This document shows, piece by piece, positions 8,419-17,332 of a stretch of DNA of 64,000 nucleotides. Made by a program: the position numbers and the translations under genes. The notes below the pieces were generated by a model, which was given only the letters and a program-made list of their open reading frames with translations, was not told the origin of the DNA and made no database searches. The stretch comes from Billgrantia tianxiuensis. GTDB taxonomy: Bacteria > Pseudomonadota > Gammaproteobacteria > Pseudomonadales > Halomonadaceae. Within the stretch, counting starts at the first letter, position 1, and each line of letters begins with the position of its first letter. The stretch covers positions 3,596,001 to 3,660,000 of the forward strand of contig NZ_CP035042.1 in assembly GCF_009834345.1 (NCBI RefSeq), given 5' to 3'.

Positions 8419-9744
8419 ATGCCGGCTCCATTGTTAGCGATTCCATCCACGCCGGACCTGCCGGAGCGCGCCGATGCCGTGGTCATTGGCGGCGGCATCA
8501 TCGGCGTATGCGCCGCCTACTACCTGGCCCGCCAGGGCGTGAGTGTGGCGCTGCTCGAAAAGGGCCGCATCGGCGCCGAACAGTCCAGCCGCAACTGGGG
8601 CTGGTGCCGCCAGCAGAACCGTGACGCGCGCGAGCTGCCACTGTCGACCAAGAGCCTCGAGCTTTGGGAAGAGATCACCGCCGACCTCGGCGAGGACCTC
8701 GGTTTCCGCCGCTGCGGGCTGTTCTATCTGTCGGACAGCCAAGCCGAGCTGGATGGCTGGGCCAGATGGCGCGACTTTGCCATCACCCAGGGGGTCACGA
8801 CCCATATGCTGAGCGCCGCCGAAGCCACCGAGCGCGGCGCGATGACCGGCAAATCCTGGCTGGGGGGAGTGTTTTCGCCCACGGACGGCATCGCCGATCC
8901 ATCGCGGGCGGCACCGCTGATCGCCAAGGGCGTCATCAAGCACGGCGGATCGATTCATCAGTTCTGTGCGGCGCGTGGGATCGAAACCGAGGCCGGACGC
9001 GTGTCGGGGGTGATCACCGAGAAGGGCGTGATCAAGACGTCACAGGTGGTGATGGCCGGCGGCGCCTGGGCCTCCTCCTTCTGCCGCCAGCTCGGTATCC
9101 GTTTTCCGCAGGCCTCGGTGCGCTCATCCATTCTCTCGGTCATGCCAGGCGCCAAGGGCCTGCCCGATGCGCTGCACACGGCAGAGGTAACGGTTACCCG
9201 ACGGGGAGACGGCGGCTATACGCTTGCCACCTCGGGTCGCGCCTGCCTGGACCTGACACCGCAGCAGTTCCGCTTTTCCACGCATTTCCTGCCGATGTTC
9301 GCCAAGCGCTGGCAACTGCTCTCCCCCGGCGACCTGCAGGGCTGGCAATCCGGTCATGAGACGCGCAGGAAATGGGCGCTCGACCGGCCCACGCCGATGG
9401 AGCGGGTGCGCATTCTCGATCCGCGCCCATCGGAACGAATCCTGAGGGAGACCCTGACCCGTGCGCGCCTGCTGTTGCCCGCCCTGGGCAGTGTGCCCGT
9501 TCAGGCCGGCTGGGCCGGCTACATCGACAGCACCCCCGACGGCGTGCCAGTCATCGACCAGCCGGAGAACCTGCCCGGCTTCCTGCTGGCAGCCGGCTTT
9601 TCCGGTCACGGCTTCGGCGTCGGCCCGGGGGCCGGACGCCTGATCGCGGAAATGGTCACGGGCAAGACACCCTTCGTCGAGCATCGCCAGTACCGGCTGG
9701 CTCGTCTGAACAAGGGCGCCTGGGGCAAGGTATCGGAGTTTTGA
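8419..9744 (+). CDS. FAD-dependent oxidoreductase, DAO/DadA fold
   Basis: This 441-aa flavoprotein carries the N-terminal dinucleotide-binding motif GGGIIG at 24-29. The C-terminal DAO-domain region reads PDGVPVIDQPENLPG and then GFSGHGFGVGPGAG, typical of glycine/D-amino-acid oxidases and dehydrogenases that oxidise amines to imines. AGGAG lies 7 bases before the ATG. It follows the aldehyde dehydrogenase on the same strand and probably feeds the same amine pathway, for example by removing a secondary-amine or D-amino-acid intermediate. Substrate unknown. Confidence 0.82.
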   Translation: MPAPLLAIPSTPDLPERADAVVIGGGIIGVCAAYYLARQGVSVALLEKGRIGAEQSSRNWGWCRQQNRDARELPLSTKSLELWEEITADLGEDLGFRRCGLFYLSDSQAELDGWARWRDFAITQGVTTHMLSAAEATERGAMTGKSWLGGVFSPTDGIADPSRAAPLIAKGVIKHGGSIHQFCAARGIETEAGRVSGVITEKGVIKTSQVVMAGGAWASSFCRQLGIRFPQASVRSSILSVMPGAKGLPDALHTAEVTVTRRGDGGYTLATSGRACLDLTPQQFRFSTHFLPMFAKRWQLLSPGDLQGWQSGHETRRKWALDRPTPMERVRILDPRPSERILRETLTRARLLLPALGSVPVQAGWAGYIDSTPDGVPVIDQPENLPGFLLAAGFSGHGFGVGPGAGRLIAEMVTGKTPFVEHRQYRLARLNKGAWGKVSEF

Positions 9745-9770
9745 AGGCAGGCCGGTTCCATCCCTGAGTG

Positions 9771-11090
9771 TCACACGCCGAAGGGATAAGTATCCGGCAC
9801 CTCCTCGGGCCGCCACATCTCGCCCTTGTCGAACGGTTCCACGGCGAGGGTCTCGTCGAGGTGGAAAACGGCGTCGAACTGCTCGGCCACCGAGGCCTTG
9901 AAGTAGTGGCTGATGCGCTCCGACTCGGGGCGATAGATCACGCCGATGGCACGCTCCCACAGCGGCTCCCTCAAGGGCGCGGCACGCTCGCCCAGAGGTA
10001 GGTAGAAGTCGCCGGGGCCGCTGTCGTGGAACAGCCGCTCGACGCTGCCCTCCATCGCGGGGCGCACCTTGCGATGCTCCACTGGGCCGCCCCAGTCGCG
10101 GGCCGCCGAGACGAAACCGGTATGGGTGGTGAAGCCCACCAGCAGCGCCTGGTCGGCACCGAAGCGATGGCGCACCAGCTGGCCGACGTTGTGCTGGCCG
10201 CGATGCCAGCCCATGTCGGTGAACGCGGCATCGCCCAGGTGGGAATTGTGCGCCCACACCACCACCTTGCCCCGTCCGCCCTGGCGACGCAGATGTTCGC
10301 GCAGCTCGGCAAGGGTATCGGTCATGTGCTCGTCGCGCAGGTTCCAGGTATCCACCCGTGAGCCGAACATGGCCCGATAGTAGTGCTCCGCACTGACCAC
10401 CACACGGGCATTCTGCTCGGCGTAGAACTGCTCGTCCCGCGAGCGCCGGTCATCTTCGCGCAGGTAGCCGGTCGACTTCTCGAGCAGATCGGCAAGCAAG
10501 CGAACGGCGGCATCCTCGCAGATACGGCTGAGTCCGAAGGCGGCATCGTGGCCGTAACGTACCGGATCGCCGCCATGGTCGAGGCAGCCGTAGCCCTCAC
10601 GGGCGATACGCGCCTGCTCCGGATCGATGCCATCGAGGTACTCGATCACCGCTTCCGCCGAGCGGTGCAGACTGTAAACGTCGAGGCCATGAAAGCCCAC
10701 CTGAGCAGCTTCGTCCCGCCCGGCGTTGTGCTCCTCGAGCCAGCCGATGAAGTCACGCACCTCGGTATTGCGCCACATCCATTGCGGAAAACGCCGGAAG
10801 TCGTCGAACGCGCTCTTGAGTGTGTCGCCGCCCTCGCCGCGCACGTAGCGGTTGAGCCGCAGCGCATCGGGCCAGTCGGCTTCGACGAGCACCGCCTCGA
10901 AGCCCTTCTCGCGAATCAAGCGCCGAGTGATCTCGGCACGCATGCGGTAGAACTCGGCGGTGCCGTGGGAGGCCTCGCCGAGCAGCACCAGTGAGCGCTC
11001 ACCAACCTCCTTAAGCAGGCGGTCGTAGTCGCTGCTCCGACCGGCGAGCGGTAAGGCATTGTCGCGCACGAAGTCCTGGGGAGTCGTCAT
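9771..11090 (-). CDS. Erythromycin esterase family protein
   Basis: This 439-aa protein has the erythromycin-esterase/EreA-like fold, recognisable from LLGEASHGTAEFY near residue 36, VLVEADWPDA and the VVWAHNSHLGDA segment. The conserved Glu/His residues of these motifs are those used for catalysis or metal binding in the family. Many chromosomal members have no proven antibiotic substrate and some are linked to polyketide or succinoglycan chemistry, so resistance should not be assumed. It is convergent with the flavoprotein gene and stands alone. Confidence 0.85.
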   Translation of the reverse strand: MTTPQDFVRDNALPLAGRSSDYDRLLKEVGERSLVLLGEASHGTAEFYRMRAEITRRLIREKGFEAVLVEADWPDALRLNRYVRGEGGDTLKSAFDDFRRFPQWMWRNTEVRDFIGWLEEHNAGRDEAAQVGFHGLDVYSLHRSAEAVIEYLDGIDPEQARIAREGYGCLDHGGDPVRYGHDAAFGLSRICEDAAVRLLADLLEKSTGYLREDDRRSRDEQFYAEQNARVVVSAEHYYRAMFGSRVDTWNLRDEHMTDTLAELREHLRRQGGRGKVVVWAHNSHLGDAAFTDMGWHRGQHNVGQLVRHRFGADQALLVGFTTHTGFVSAARDWGGPVEHRKVRPAMEGSVERLFHDSGPGDFYLPLGERAAPLREPLWERAIGVIYRPESERISHYFKASVAEQFDAVFHLDETLAVEPFDKGEMWRPEEVPDTYPFGV

Positions 11091-11205
11091 GATCGCACCT
11101 CCTCCATGAAGGCTGATGACTATGCCTAGAACTCTAGAAACCGCTCCCGCTTACGCTCAAGGTTTGGATGGGTCAGGATTTGGAAGGGCCAGGATTTTGG
11201 AAGGG

Positions 11206-11879
11206 TCAGCGCCGTAGGATCACCAGCCAGCGCCCCAGGTTCAACACACTCGCCAGGGAGGCAGCCACATAGGTGAAGGCACAGGCGGTCAGCACGTGGC
11301 GGGCGCCGGGCATGTCGTAGGGCGGCACGTATTCGCGCAGCAGCGGCAGGGCGCGATTGAAGCTGGCGTCGAACTCCACCGGCAGGGTCACCAGGTGCAC
11401 CAATGCCGCAGTGCCGAAGCTGATTATCGCCGCTGCAATCACGATGGCCAGTCCCCCGGCAGGCGGGTCAGGATGAACAGGAAGGGAGCGGCCATCATCA
11501 ACAGCGCGCCGAGCTTCTCGGCCCGCTGCGCCACGCCCACCATACGCGCCCTGGCGATCAGCGGGGCATATCCCTCATGGTGCTGGATGGCGTGGCCTAC
11601 CTCGTGGGCGGCCACGGTGACCGCCGTCAGCGAGCGTCCTTCGTAGTGCTCGCGGGAGAGCCGCACCCGGCGGGCCTCCGGGTCGTAATGATCGCCTTGT
11701 TCGGTCATCTCCACCTTGACCCCTTCGATGCCCAGGCGGCGCAGCAGATGGTCGGCCAGTTCGGCGCCGGTACCGGGGTAGTCGTCGCGCCCGCGGGAAT
11801 GACGCGACAAAACCCACTTGGCCCAGGCATTAGGCAACACGAAGATGGCCAGCAGAAAGGCAATCAGCAGCACGATCAT
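11206..11879 (-). pseudogene. YugP-type neutral zinc metallopeptidase, frame broken by one base
   Basis: The first part (start 11879) has a membrane N-terminus and the zinc motif HEVGH within TVAAHEVGHAIQHH, and ends at LPGDWPS. The second part (to 11206) reads IAAAIISFGTAALVHLVTLP, then GARHVLTACAFTYVAASLAS, the usual C-terminus of this family. Adding one base to the C5 run at 11453-11457 joins them through RLPGGLAIVIAAAI into a 224-aa membrane zinc peptidase of normal size. A homopolymer error is more likely than decay because both halves are well conserved. Confidence 0.85.
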
Positions 11880-11969
11880 GGCGTTTCGGGTCTCGTTTCA
11901 GCGTCTTGAATTTGGACCAAGCCTAACCTTTTCGCGTTCATGCGTCGCCCCAGGACTTGGCGGCGGGAC

Positions 11970-12012
11970 TTGACGCCAGCCACACCACAAACAATAATTA
12001 TTCGCGTTTGAG
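11970..12012 (+). promoter_or_regulatory. Sigma-70 promoter with overlapping Fur-like site for hemP/heme operon
   Basis: TTGACG at 11970-11975 and AATAAT at 11993-11998 are separated by exactly 17 bases. The -10 lies inside an AT-rich block (ACAATAATTATTCGCGTTTG) that resembles a degenerate Fur box. Iron-bound Fur at this position would block RNA polymerase, as at most heme-uptake operons. The promoter is well supported by spacing; the Fur assignment is inferred from context and a partial match. Confidence 0.6.
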
Positions 12013-12038
12013 ACAATAACCCATTCAGGCCAACCACC

Positions 12039-12230
12039 ATGTGCGCAACCTCCCCCGACCCGATCATGACGCGCGCGCAGGCCGCCACGCCGCAGGAGCG
12101 CCCGGGCAAGCCCGGCATCGTCGAAAGCAGCGCGCTGCTCGGCGAACAGGGCCAGTTGATCATCGAGCACCGCGGCAAGCGTTATCAGCTGCGCGAAACG
12201 CGTAACGGCAAGTTGATACTGACCTCATAA
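12039..12230 (+). CDS. hemP: Hemin uptake protein HemP
   Basis: This 63-aa protein ends in the family signature LLGEQGQLIIEHRGKRYQLR followed by ETRNGKLILT. HemP/HmuP is a small basic protein found first in many proteobacterial heme operons. In some species it acts as a co-activator of heme-receptor transcription. It lies downstream of an iron-type promoter and 87 bases before the receptor gene. The first ATG at 12039 is used; the in-frame ATG at 12066 is an alternative because neither has a strong ribosome site. Confidence 0.9.
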   Translation: MCATSPDPIMTRAQAATPQERPGKPGIVESSALLGEQGQLIIEHRGKRYQLRETRNGKLILTS

Positions 12231-12317
12231 ACCCGACGACGAAAAGAACGCCAGCCAGGTAGCCCACGCCACCCAGCCAGCCGCTCATCGCCTGATACGA
12301 CAAGGAACTTCAGGAAC

Positions 12318-14312
12318 ATGAAGCGAGCTACGAGCCATACCGGCACCCTGGCGCTACTGCTGGTGTCACCGCTGGGCCTGGCCCAGACGCCTGCCGACCC
12401 GCCCACCGCAACACCTGAGTTGGCGCCATTGGTCGTCACCGGCACACGCACCCCCACCGACACTTTTTTCGCTCCGCTGATCGTCGACGTGATCGACCGG
12501 CACGACCCCACGCTTGGCACCGCCTCGCGCATCGAGGACATTCTCGCCAATCAGCCCGGCCTGCACGTGACTGGCCAGGGGAGACGCAACGGCCAGACCC
12601 TGAGCCTGCGCGGTTTCGACAAGAACGGCGTGCTGGTACGCCTCGACGGCGTGCGCCAGGACATCAACACCGGCCACCTCGGCAACTTCTTCCTCGATCC
12701 GGCACTGCTGCGCGAAGTACAGATCGCCCGCGGTGCCCTGTCGAGTCTTTACGGCAGCAACGCCATGGGCGGGGTGATCAGCTTCGAAACGGTGGATGCC
12801 GAAGATCTGCTGCGCCCGGGTGAAAGCCGTGGCGCCCGGCTCTCGCTGCGTGGCGCCACCGCCAGCGACGAGCTCGGCGCCACGCTGAGCCTGTTCGGCA
12901 AGCGCGACCTCGCCGACGGCAGCAGCCTCGACGGCTTGCTCGCCCTGGGTCGCAGCGAATCCGGTGACATCCGCCGTGCCGGCGGCCAAACCACGCCGGA
13001 GGATGCCAGCCTCAATAGCCTGCTAGCCAAGGGCGGCTGGCAGCTCAACGACTCTCATCGCCTGTTCGCCAGCTGGCAGCACTACGCCGAAGACGCCGCC
13101 CAGCCACCCAACCCTCAACAGTTGGTGCTCGAGGGCGAGCTGCGCGACCGCGATACCACCAGCGACAACCTGCAACTGGGACATCGCTGGACGCCAGCAC
13201 CCGCCACCCAACTCGATAGCCGCCTGACCCTGAGCCGACAGCAGATCGAGGAGCCCGGCGCCGAGCGCACGCTCGAGCGCCTGGGCGTGCAGAGCGACGG
13301 TTACCACCGCCTGGAGCACGGCTGGCTGTCGCAGACGCTGGCCTTCGGCGCCGAGGCGAGCCGCGCCACCCAGCGCCCGGGCGGTACGGCCTCGGGCTTC
13401 CCCGAGGCGGACATCGACAGCGTCGCCCTCTACCTCGACGACACCCTGACGGTGGGCCGCCATCTCGACCAGGGCGGCATCGGCGAGTTCGACCTCGGCC
13501 TCGGCGCCCGTCATGACAGCTACCGCGCCGAGGACAGCCAAGGCCGCGAGAGCGACAGGAGCCGCCTCTCTCCGCGTCTGCGCCTGGCCTGGCACCCCAG
13601 CAGCAACCTGATGCTCTACACCGGTTATGCCGAAGCCTTCCGCGCTCCCACCCTCTCCGAACTCTATGCCGACGAGCGTCACTTCGGCGGCTTCTGCATG
13701 GGCCCCTTCGTTTGCGTGCCCGATAACTTCTGGGTGCCCAACCCCGACCTGAAGCCGGAAACCAGCAAGAGCTGGGAGAGCGGCCTGGCCTGGCGCTTCG
13801 GCGACTGGGGCCTGCGCGCCAGCTACTTCGATACCCGCGCCGAGGACTTCATCGACACCGAGGTCGATCTCTTCGCCGGCACCACCCGGGCCATCAACGT
13901 CAGCCGCGCCCGGCTGTGGGGCTATGACGCCCGCCTCGACTGGTCGCCTGCGGGCGGCCCCGTCACGGCCTTCCTCGGCCTGGCCGAAGTGAGCGGTCAC
14001 GACCGCGACAGCGGCGAGCCGCTGGGCAGCCTGACCTCGCTGGAAGCGCTTACCGGCCTCGATTACCACCTGGCCGGCCCCGACCTGACCCTGGGTTGGC
14101 GCGGTCGATTCGCCCGCTCCTTCGACAAACGGGGCGAAGATGAAGCGCTGCCCGGATACGGCTTGCACGACGTGCAGCTCGCCTGGCAGCTCTCGCCGCT
14201 GCTTTCCGCTTCGCTCAAGCTGCGCAACGTCGCCGACAAGGAGTGGCATCGCCCCGACGGCAACCTCGGCGACGGTCGCAGCCTGCTCGCCAACGTCAGC
14301 CTGCAGTGGTGA
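12318..14312 (+). CDS. TonB-dependent heme/hemoglobin receptor
   Basis: This 664-aa outer-membrane receptor has an N-terminal signal peptide (about residues 1-23, ending LGLAQ), a TonB-box-like LVVTGTRT, a plug domain with SLRGFDKNGVLVRLDGV, and a beta barrel ending in the terminal aromatic SLQW. Near residue 435 it has the FRAP motif (EAFRAPTLSEL), followed by NPDLKPE, the FRAP/NPNL pair typical of heme and hemoglobin receptors. It imports heme into the periplasm using TonB energy. The hmu genes follow directly. Confidence 0.92.
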   Translation: MKRATSHTGTLALLLVSPLGLAQTPADPPTATPELAPLVVTGTRTPTDTFFAPLIVDVIDRHDPTLGTASRIEDILANQPGLHVTGQGRRNGQTLSLRGFDKNGVLVRLDGVRQDINTGHLGNFFLDPALLREVQIARGALSSLYGSNAMGGVISFETVDAEDLLRPGESRGARLSLRGATASDELGATLSLFGKRDLADGSSLDGLLALGRSESGDIRRAGGQTTPEDASLNSLLAKGGWQLNDSHRLFASWQHYAEDAAQPPNPQQLVLEGELRDRDTTSDNLQLGHRWTPAPATQLDSRLTLSRQQIEEPGAERTLERLGVQSDGYHRLEHGWLSQTLAFGAEASRATQRPGGTASGFPEADIDSVALYLDDTLTVGRHLDQGGIGEFDLGLGARHDSYRAEDSQGRESDRSRLSPRLRLAWHPSSNLMLYTGYAEAFRAPTLSELYADERHFGGFCMGPFVCVPDNFWVPNPDLKPETSKSWESGLAWRFGDWGLRASYFDTRAEDFIDTEVDLFAGTTRAINVSRARLWGYDARLDWSPAGGPVTAFLGLAEVSGHDRDSGEPLGSLTSLEALTGLDYHLAGPDLTLGWRGRFARSFDKRGEDEALPGYGLHDVQLAWQLSPLLSASLKLRNVADKEWHRPDGNLGDGRSLLANVSLQW

Positions 14313-14325
14313 CAAGGAGAGATCG

Positions 14326-15384
14326 ATGAACGCAACGACCCAGACCCGCCAAGCCATTCTCGAAGCCCTCGACGCCGCCCGCGAGGCCACTCCTCACCTG
14401 CCGGCGCTGGACATTGCCCGTCGCCTGGAAATCAGCGAGGGCGAGCTACAGGCCGCCCGTCTCGGACGCGACGTGGTCACCCTGCCGCTGTCGCCTCATG
14501 CGCTGGCATCGCGTTTCCATCGACTGGGTGAGGTCAAGGCACTGACCCGCTCGCGCCACGCCGTACTCGAGCAGCACGGGCAATATCCCATACTGCGCGG
14601 TTCGGAGCAGGCCGGCCTGCTACTCGCCCCGGGCGGCCTCGACCTGCGCCTGCACCTTGCCCAGTGGCATTGGGCCTGCCTGATTCGCGACCGCCGGCCA
14701 AGAGCGGGTGACGACAGCCCGGAGCGCCTGAGCCTGCAGGTCTTCAACCGTCATGGCATTGCTCTGCACAAGGCATTCTCTCTGGCAGAAGAAGCAACTC
14801 CGGCATGGCAAGAGCTGGAAGCGCTGGGCATCACCGATGCGCCAGCCTTCACCCAATCCGTCGAACCGCCGCCGCGCGCCCTGCCGACGGTGCCCACCTT
14901 GGCCGAGGAGTGGGCACAGATGAGCGACGTGCATCAGTTCTTCGGTCTGCTGAATCGCCACCAGCTACGTCGCCACGAAGCCAACGCGCTGATGGAAGGG
15001 CGGTTCACCCGGGCTCTGCGGCCCGAGGCTTGTGGACGAGCGCTGTTCAATGCCGCGGCAAACCACCTGCCGTTGATGCTGTTCGTCGCCAGCCCCGGCT
15101 GTGTGCAGATCCGCACCGGACGAATTCCCGCGCCACAGCGCATGCGCGGCTGGCTCAACCTGTTCGCCAAGGATTTCACCCTGCATCTGGACGACGCCAA
15201 CATCGCCTGCGTGTGGCAGGTGCACAAGCCCAACCGCGACGGTGGTGTCACCAGCCTGGAGGCGTTCGATGCTCAAGGCGGGCTGGTGCTGCAGATCTTC
15301 TCCGAACGCCGCGAGGGCCAGCCCGAGCGGAGCGAATGGCGCCAGCTGTTGGACGAACTCGACGCCCGTGAGGCCGCGGCATGA
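14326..15384 (+). CDS. hmuS: Heme-degrading/heme-trafficking factor HmuS (HemS/ChuS family)
   Basis: This 352-aa cytosolic protein has the two-repeat HemS fold. The C-terminal repeat contains MSDVHQFFGLLNRHQLRRHE and the N-terminal repeat contains LGEVKALTRSRHAVLEQHG. Members bind heme entering by HmuTUV and pass it on or break it down to release iron. The start at 14326 has AAGGAG upstream and lies 13 bases after the receptor stop, within the same operon. It overlaps hmuT by ATGA. Confidence 0.9.
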   Translation: MNATTQTRQAILEALDAAREATPHLPALDIARRLEISEGELQAARLGRDVVTLPLSPHALASRFHRLGEVKALTRSRHAVLEQHGQYPILRGSEQAGLLLAPGGLDLRLHLAQWHWACLIRDRRPRAGDDSPERLSLQVFNRHGIALHKAFSLAEEATPAWQELEALGITDAPAFTQSVEPPPRALPTVPTLAEEWAQMSDVHQFFGLLNRHQLRRHEANALMEGRFTRALRPEACGRALFNAAANHLPLMLFVASPGCVQIRTGRIPAPQRMRGWLNLFAKDFTLHLDDANIACVWQVHKPNRDGGVTSLEAFDAQGGLVLQIFSERREGQPERSEWRQLLDELDAREAAA

Positions 15385-16277
15385 AGCGATGGAGATGCCT
15401 GCTCCTCGGCCTAGGAGCCGGCCTGCTACTGGGATACCAGGTGGCACTCGCCGAAGCGCCACGCACCGTGGTGATCGGCAGCGACGTGGCCGAGATCCTC
15501 GCCATGCTCGATGCACTCGAGGGAGTGGTGGGACGTGACGACACCAGTCAGTATCCGGAGCGCGTCGCTGCTCTGCCTTCGGTGGGCTACCTGCGGCAAC
15601 TGGCGGCGGAGGGCATTCTCTCGCTTGCCCCCGAGCGGCTGATCGTTGGTGCCGCCGCCGGCCCACGGGAAGTGCTGGCCCAGCTCGAGGCGGTTGGCGT
15701 CGAAGTGGTGCGCATCGAGCAAGGCGCGAACCTTGCAGCACTGCCTGCCAAGATCCGGGCGGTGGCCAGTGCCATCGGTCGCGATGACGCCGGCGATGCC
15801 TTGGTGAGCGAGATCGAGGCGAAGTTCGCCACGCTCGAAGCGCAGCGCCAGACGACACAAGGGCCCGGACCGAGCGCCATGTTCCTGCTCAGCCATAGCG
15901 GCATGACGCCCATGGCAGCAGGGCGCGACACCGCCGGCCAAGCCGTTATCGAGGCCGCCGGGGCACGCAATGCCTTCGCCAGCTTCAACGGCTACAAGGC
16001 GGTGGGCGCGGAAGCCCTGGTGAATGTAGCCCCAGAGGTGGTGATCGCCACTCGCAGCGGGCTCGAGGGCATCGGCGGCGAGGCGCAGCTGTGGCAGCTG
16101 CCTGGCTTGGCCATGACGCCGGCAGGACACGCGCGCAACCTGGTCGTATGCGATGATCAGGCGCTGCTCGGTTTCGGCCCGCGCACGCCCACCACGTTGA
16201 TGGCCCTGCATTCGGCGTTGCGTTCCGCTGTCACGGATACCACCAACGAGGAGGGCTGCTGGAGGGTGACCTCATGA
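15381..16277 (+). CDS. hmuT: Heme ABC transporter periplasmic-binding protein HmuT
   Basis: This 298-aa protein has a signal peptide (MKRWRCLLLGLGAGLLL) and the class III cobalamin/heme binding fold. It begins RTVVIGSDVAEILAMLDA and includes VGYLRQLAAEGILSLAPE. It captures heme in the periplasm for HmuUV. It overlaps both neighbours by four bases (ATGA), indicating coupled translation. Confidence 0.9.
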   Translation: MKRWRCLLLGLGAGLLLGYQVALAEAPRTVVIGSDVAEILAMLDALEGVVGRDDTSQYPERVAALPSVGYLRQLAAEGILSLAPERLIVGAAAGPREVLAQLEAVGVEVVRIEQGANLAALPAKIRAVASAIGRDDAGDALVSEIEAKFATLEAQRQTTQGPGPSAMFLLSHSGMTPMAAGRDTAGQAVIEAAGARNAFASFNGYKAVGAEALVNVAPEVVIATRSGLEGIGGEAQLWQLPGLAMTPAGHARNLVVCDDQALLGFGPRTPTTLMALHSALRSAVTDTTNEEGCWRVTS

Positions 16278-17332
16278 GCCGTGCCGCCGCCCTCCCTCGA
16301 CGGCGCATCGCCGCAGCGCCAGGCCGGCACGGCGGCGTCTTTCCTCCCGCCCGAGTGCTCCTCGTCCTGAGCCTGGCCGTGCTGGGGGCGCTGCTGGTGG
16401 CGGCCATGAGCGGCAGCGCGGGGCTCTCGCCCAGGGTCCTGCTCGGCGAGTGGCCCACCCCGTTGGCCTGGCAGGTATGGTGGCAATTGCGCCTGCCGCG
16501 CCTGCTCCTGGCAGCCCTGGTCGGCGCCATGCTGGCCGGCAGCGGCGCAGCCATGCAGGGGCTGTTTCGCAACCCGCTGGCCGACCCCACCCTGCTGGGC
16601 CTGGCCAGCGGCGCAGGGCTCGCCGTGGCGCTGTGGATCGTACTGTTCGATGGCGCCGCCGGCAGCTTTGGACTCTATGGTCAATTCCTGGCCGGCTTTC
16701 TCGGTGCCTTGGGCGTATGCGTGCTGGTGTTCGCCCTGGGCCAGCGTCAACAAGGCCAGGAGGCCCTTTTCACCTTGCTGCTGGCGGGCCTGGCGATCAA
16801 TACCCTGGCAGGCGCCATGGGTGGCGTGATGGCCTTCATCGCCAGCGACGAGCAGCTGCGCCAGCTCAGCCTGTGGGGCATGGGCAGTCTCTCCCATGCG
16901 CTGTGGAGCGCCACCCTGGGCGCGCTGCTTGGCATTCCGCCGGCACTATGGTGGCTGCTGCGCTGCGCGCGTGGGCTCGATCTGCTGCAGCTCGGCGAGC
17001 TGACTGCCCACGCTGCCGGACTCGACGCGCCACGCCTCAAGCGCCGCGTGATACCGGCCACGGCGCTGGGTGTGGGGCTATGCGTGGCATTGGCGGGCAT
17101 CATCGGCTTTCTCGGCCTGCTGGTACCCCACTGCCTGCGCCTGTGGCTGGGACCGGGGCACCGCCTGCTGCTGCCCGCTTCGATGCTGGGCGGTGCCCTG
17201 CTGCTGATCGTGGCGGATACCCTGGCGCGAACTCTGGCAAGCCCGGCGGAGATCCCGGTGGGGCTGCTCACCAGCCTGCTAGGCGGGCCCTACTTCCTGT
17301 GGCTGTTGCTCAAGCGGAGAGTCTCATGCTGA
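16274..17332 (+). CDS. hmuU: Heme ABC transporter permease HmuU (FecCD family)
   Basis: This 352-aa inner-membrane protein has about ten hydrophobic helices and the FecCD/BtuC signature segments LRLPRLLLAALVGAMLAGSG and GLFRNPLADPTLLGLASGAG. GFLGLLVPHCLRL near residue 276 is the conserved contact with the ATPase. It forms the channel that passes heme from HmuT to the cytosol. It overlaps hmuV by 7 bases. Confidence 0.92.
   Translation: MSRAAALPRRRIAAAPGRHGGVFPPARVLLVLSLAVLGALLVAAMSGSAGLSPRVLLGEWPTPLAWQVWWQLRLPRLLLAALVGAMLAGSGAAMQGLFRNPLADPTLLGLASGAGLAVALWIVLFDGAAGSFGLYGQFLAGFLGALGVCVLVFALGQRQQGQEALFTLLLAGLAINTLAGAMGGVMAFIASDEQLRQLSLWGMGSLSHALWSATLGALLGIPPALWWLLRCARGLDLLQLGELTAHAAGLDAPRLKRRVIPATALGVGLCVALAGIIGFLGLLVPHCLRLWLGPGHRLLLPASMLGGALLLIVADTLARTLASPAEIPVGLLTSLLGGPYFLWLLLKRRVSC

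Noticed and set aside
9771..11090. Macrolide resistance gene
   Set aside because: The erythromycin-esterase-like fold is common in environmental genomes without resistance. There is no mobile or resistance context here.
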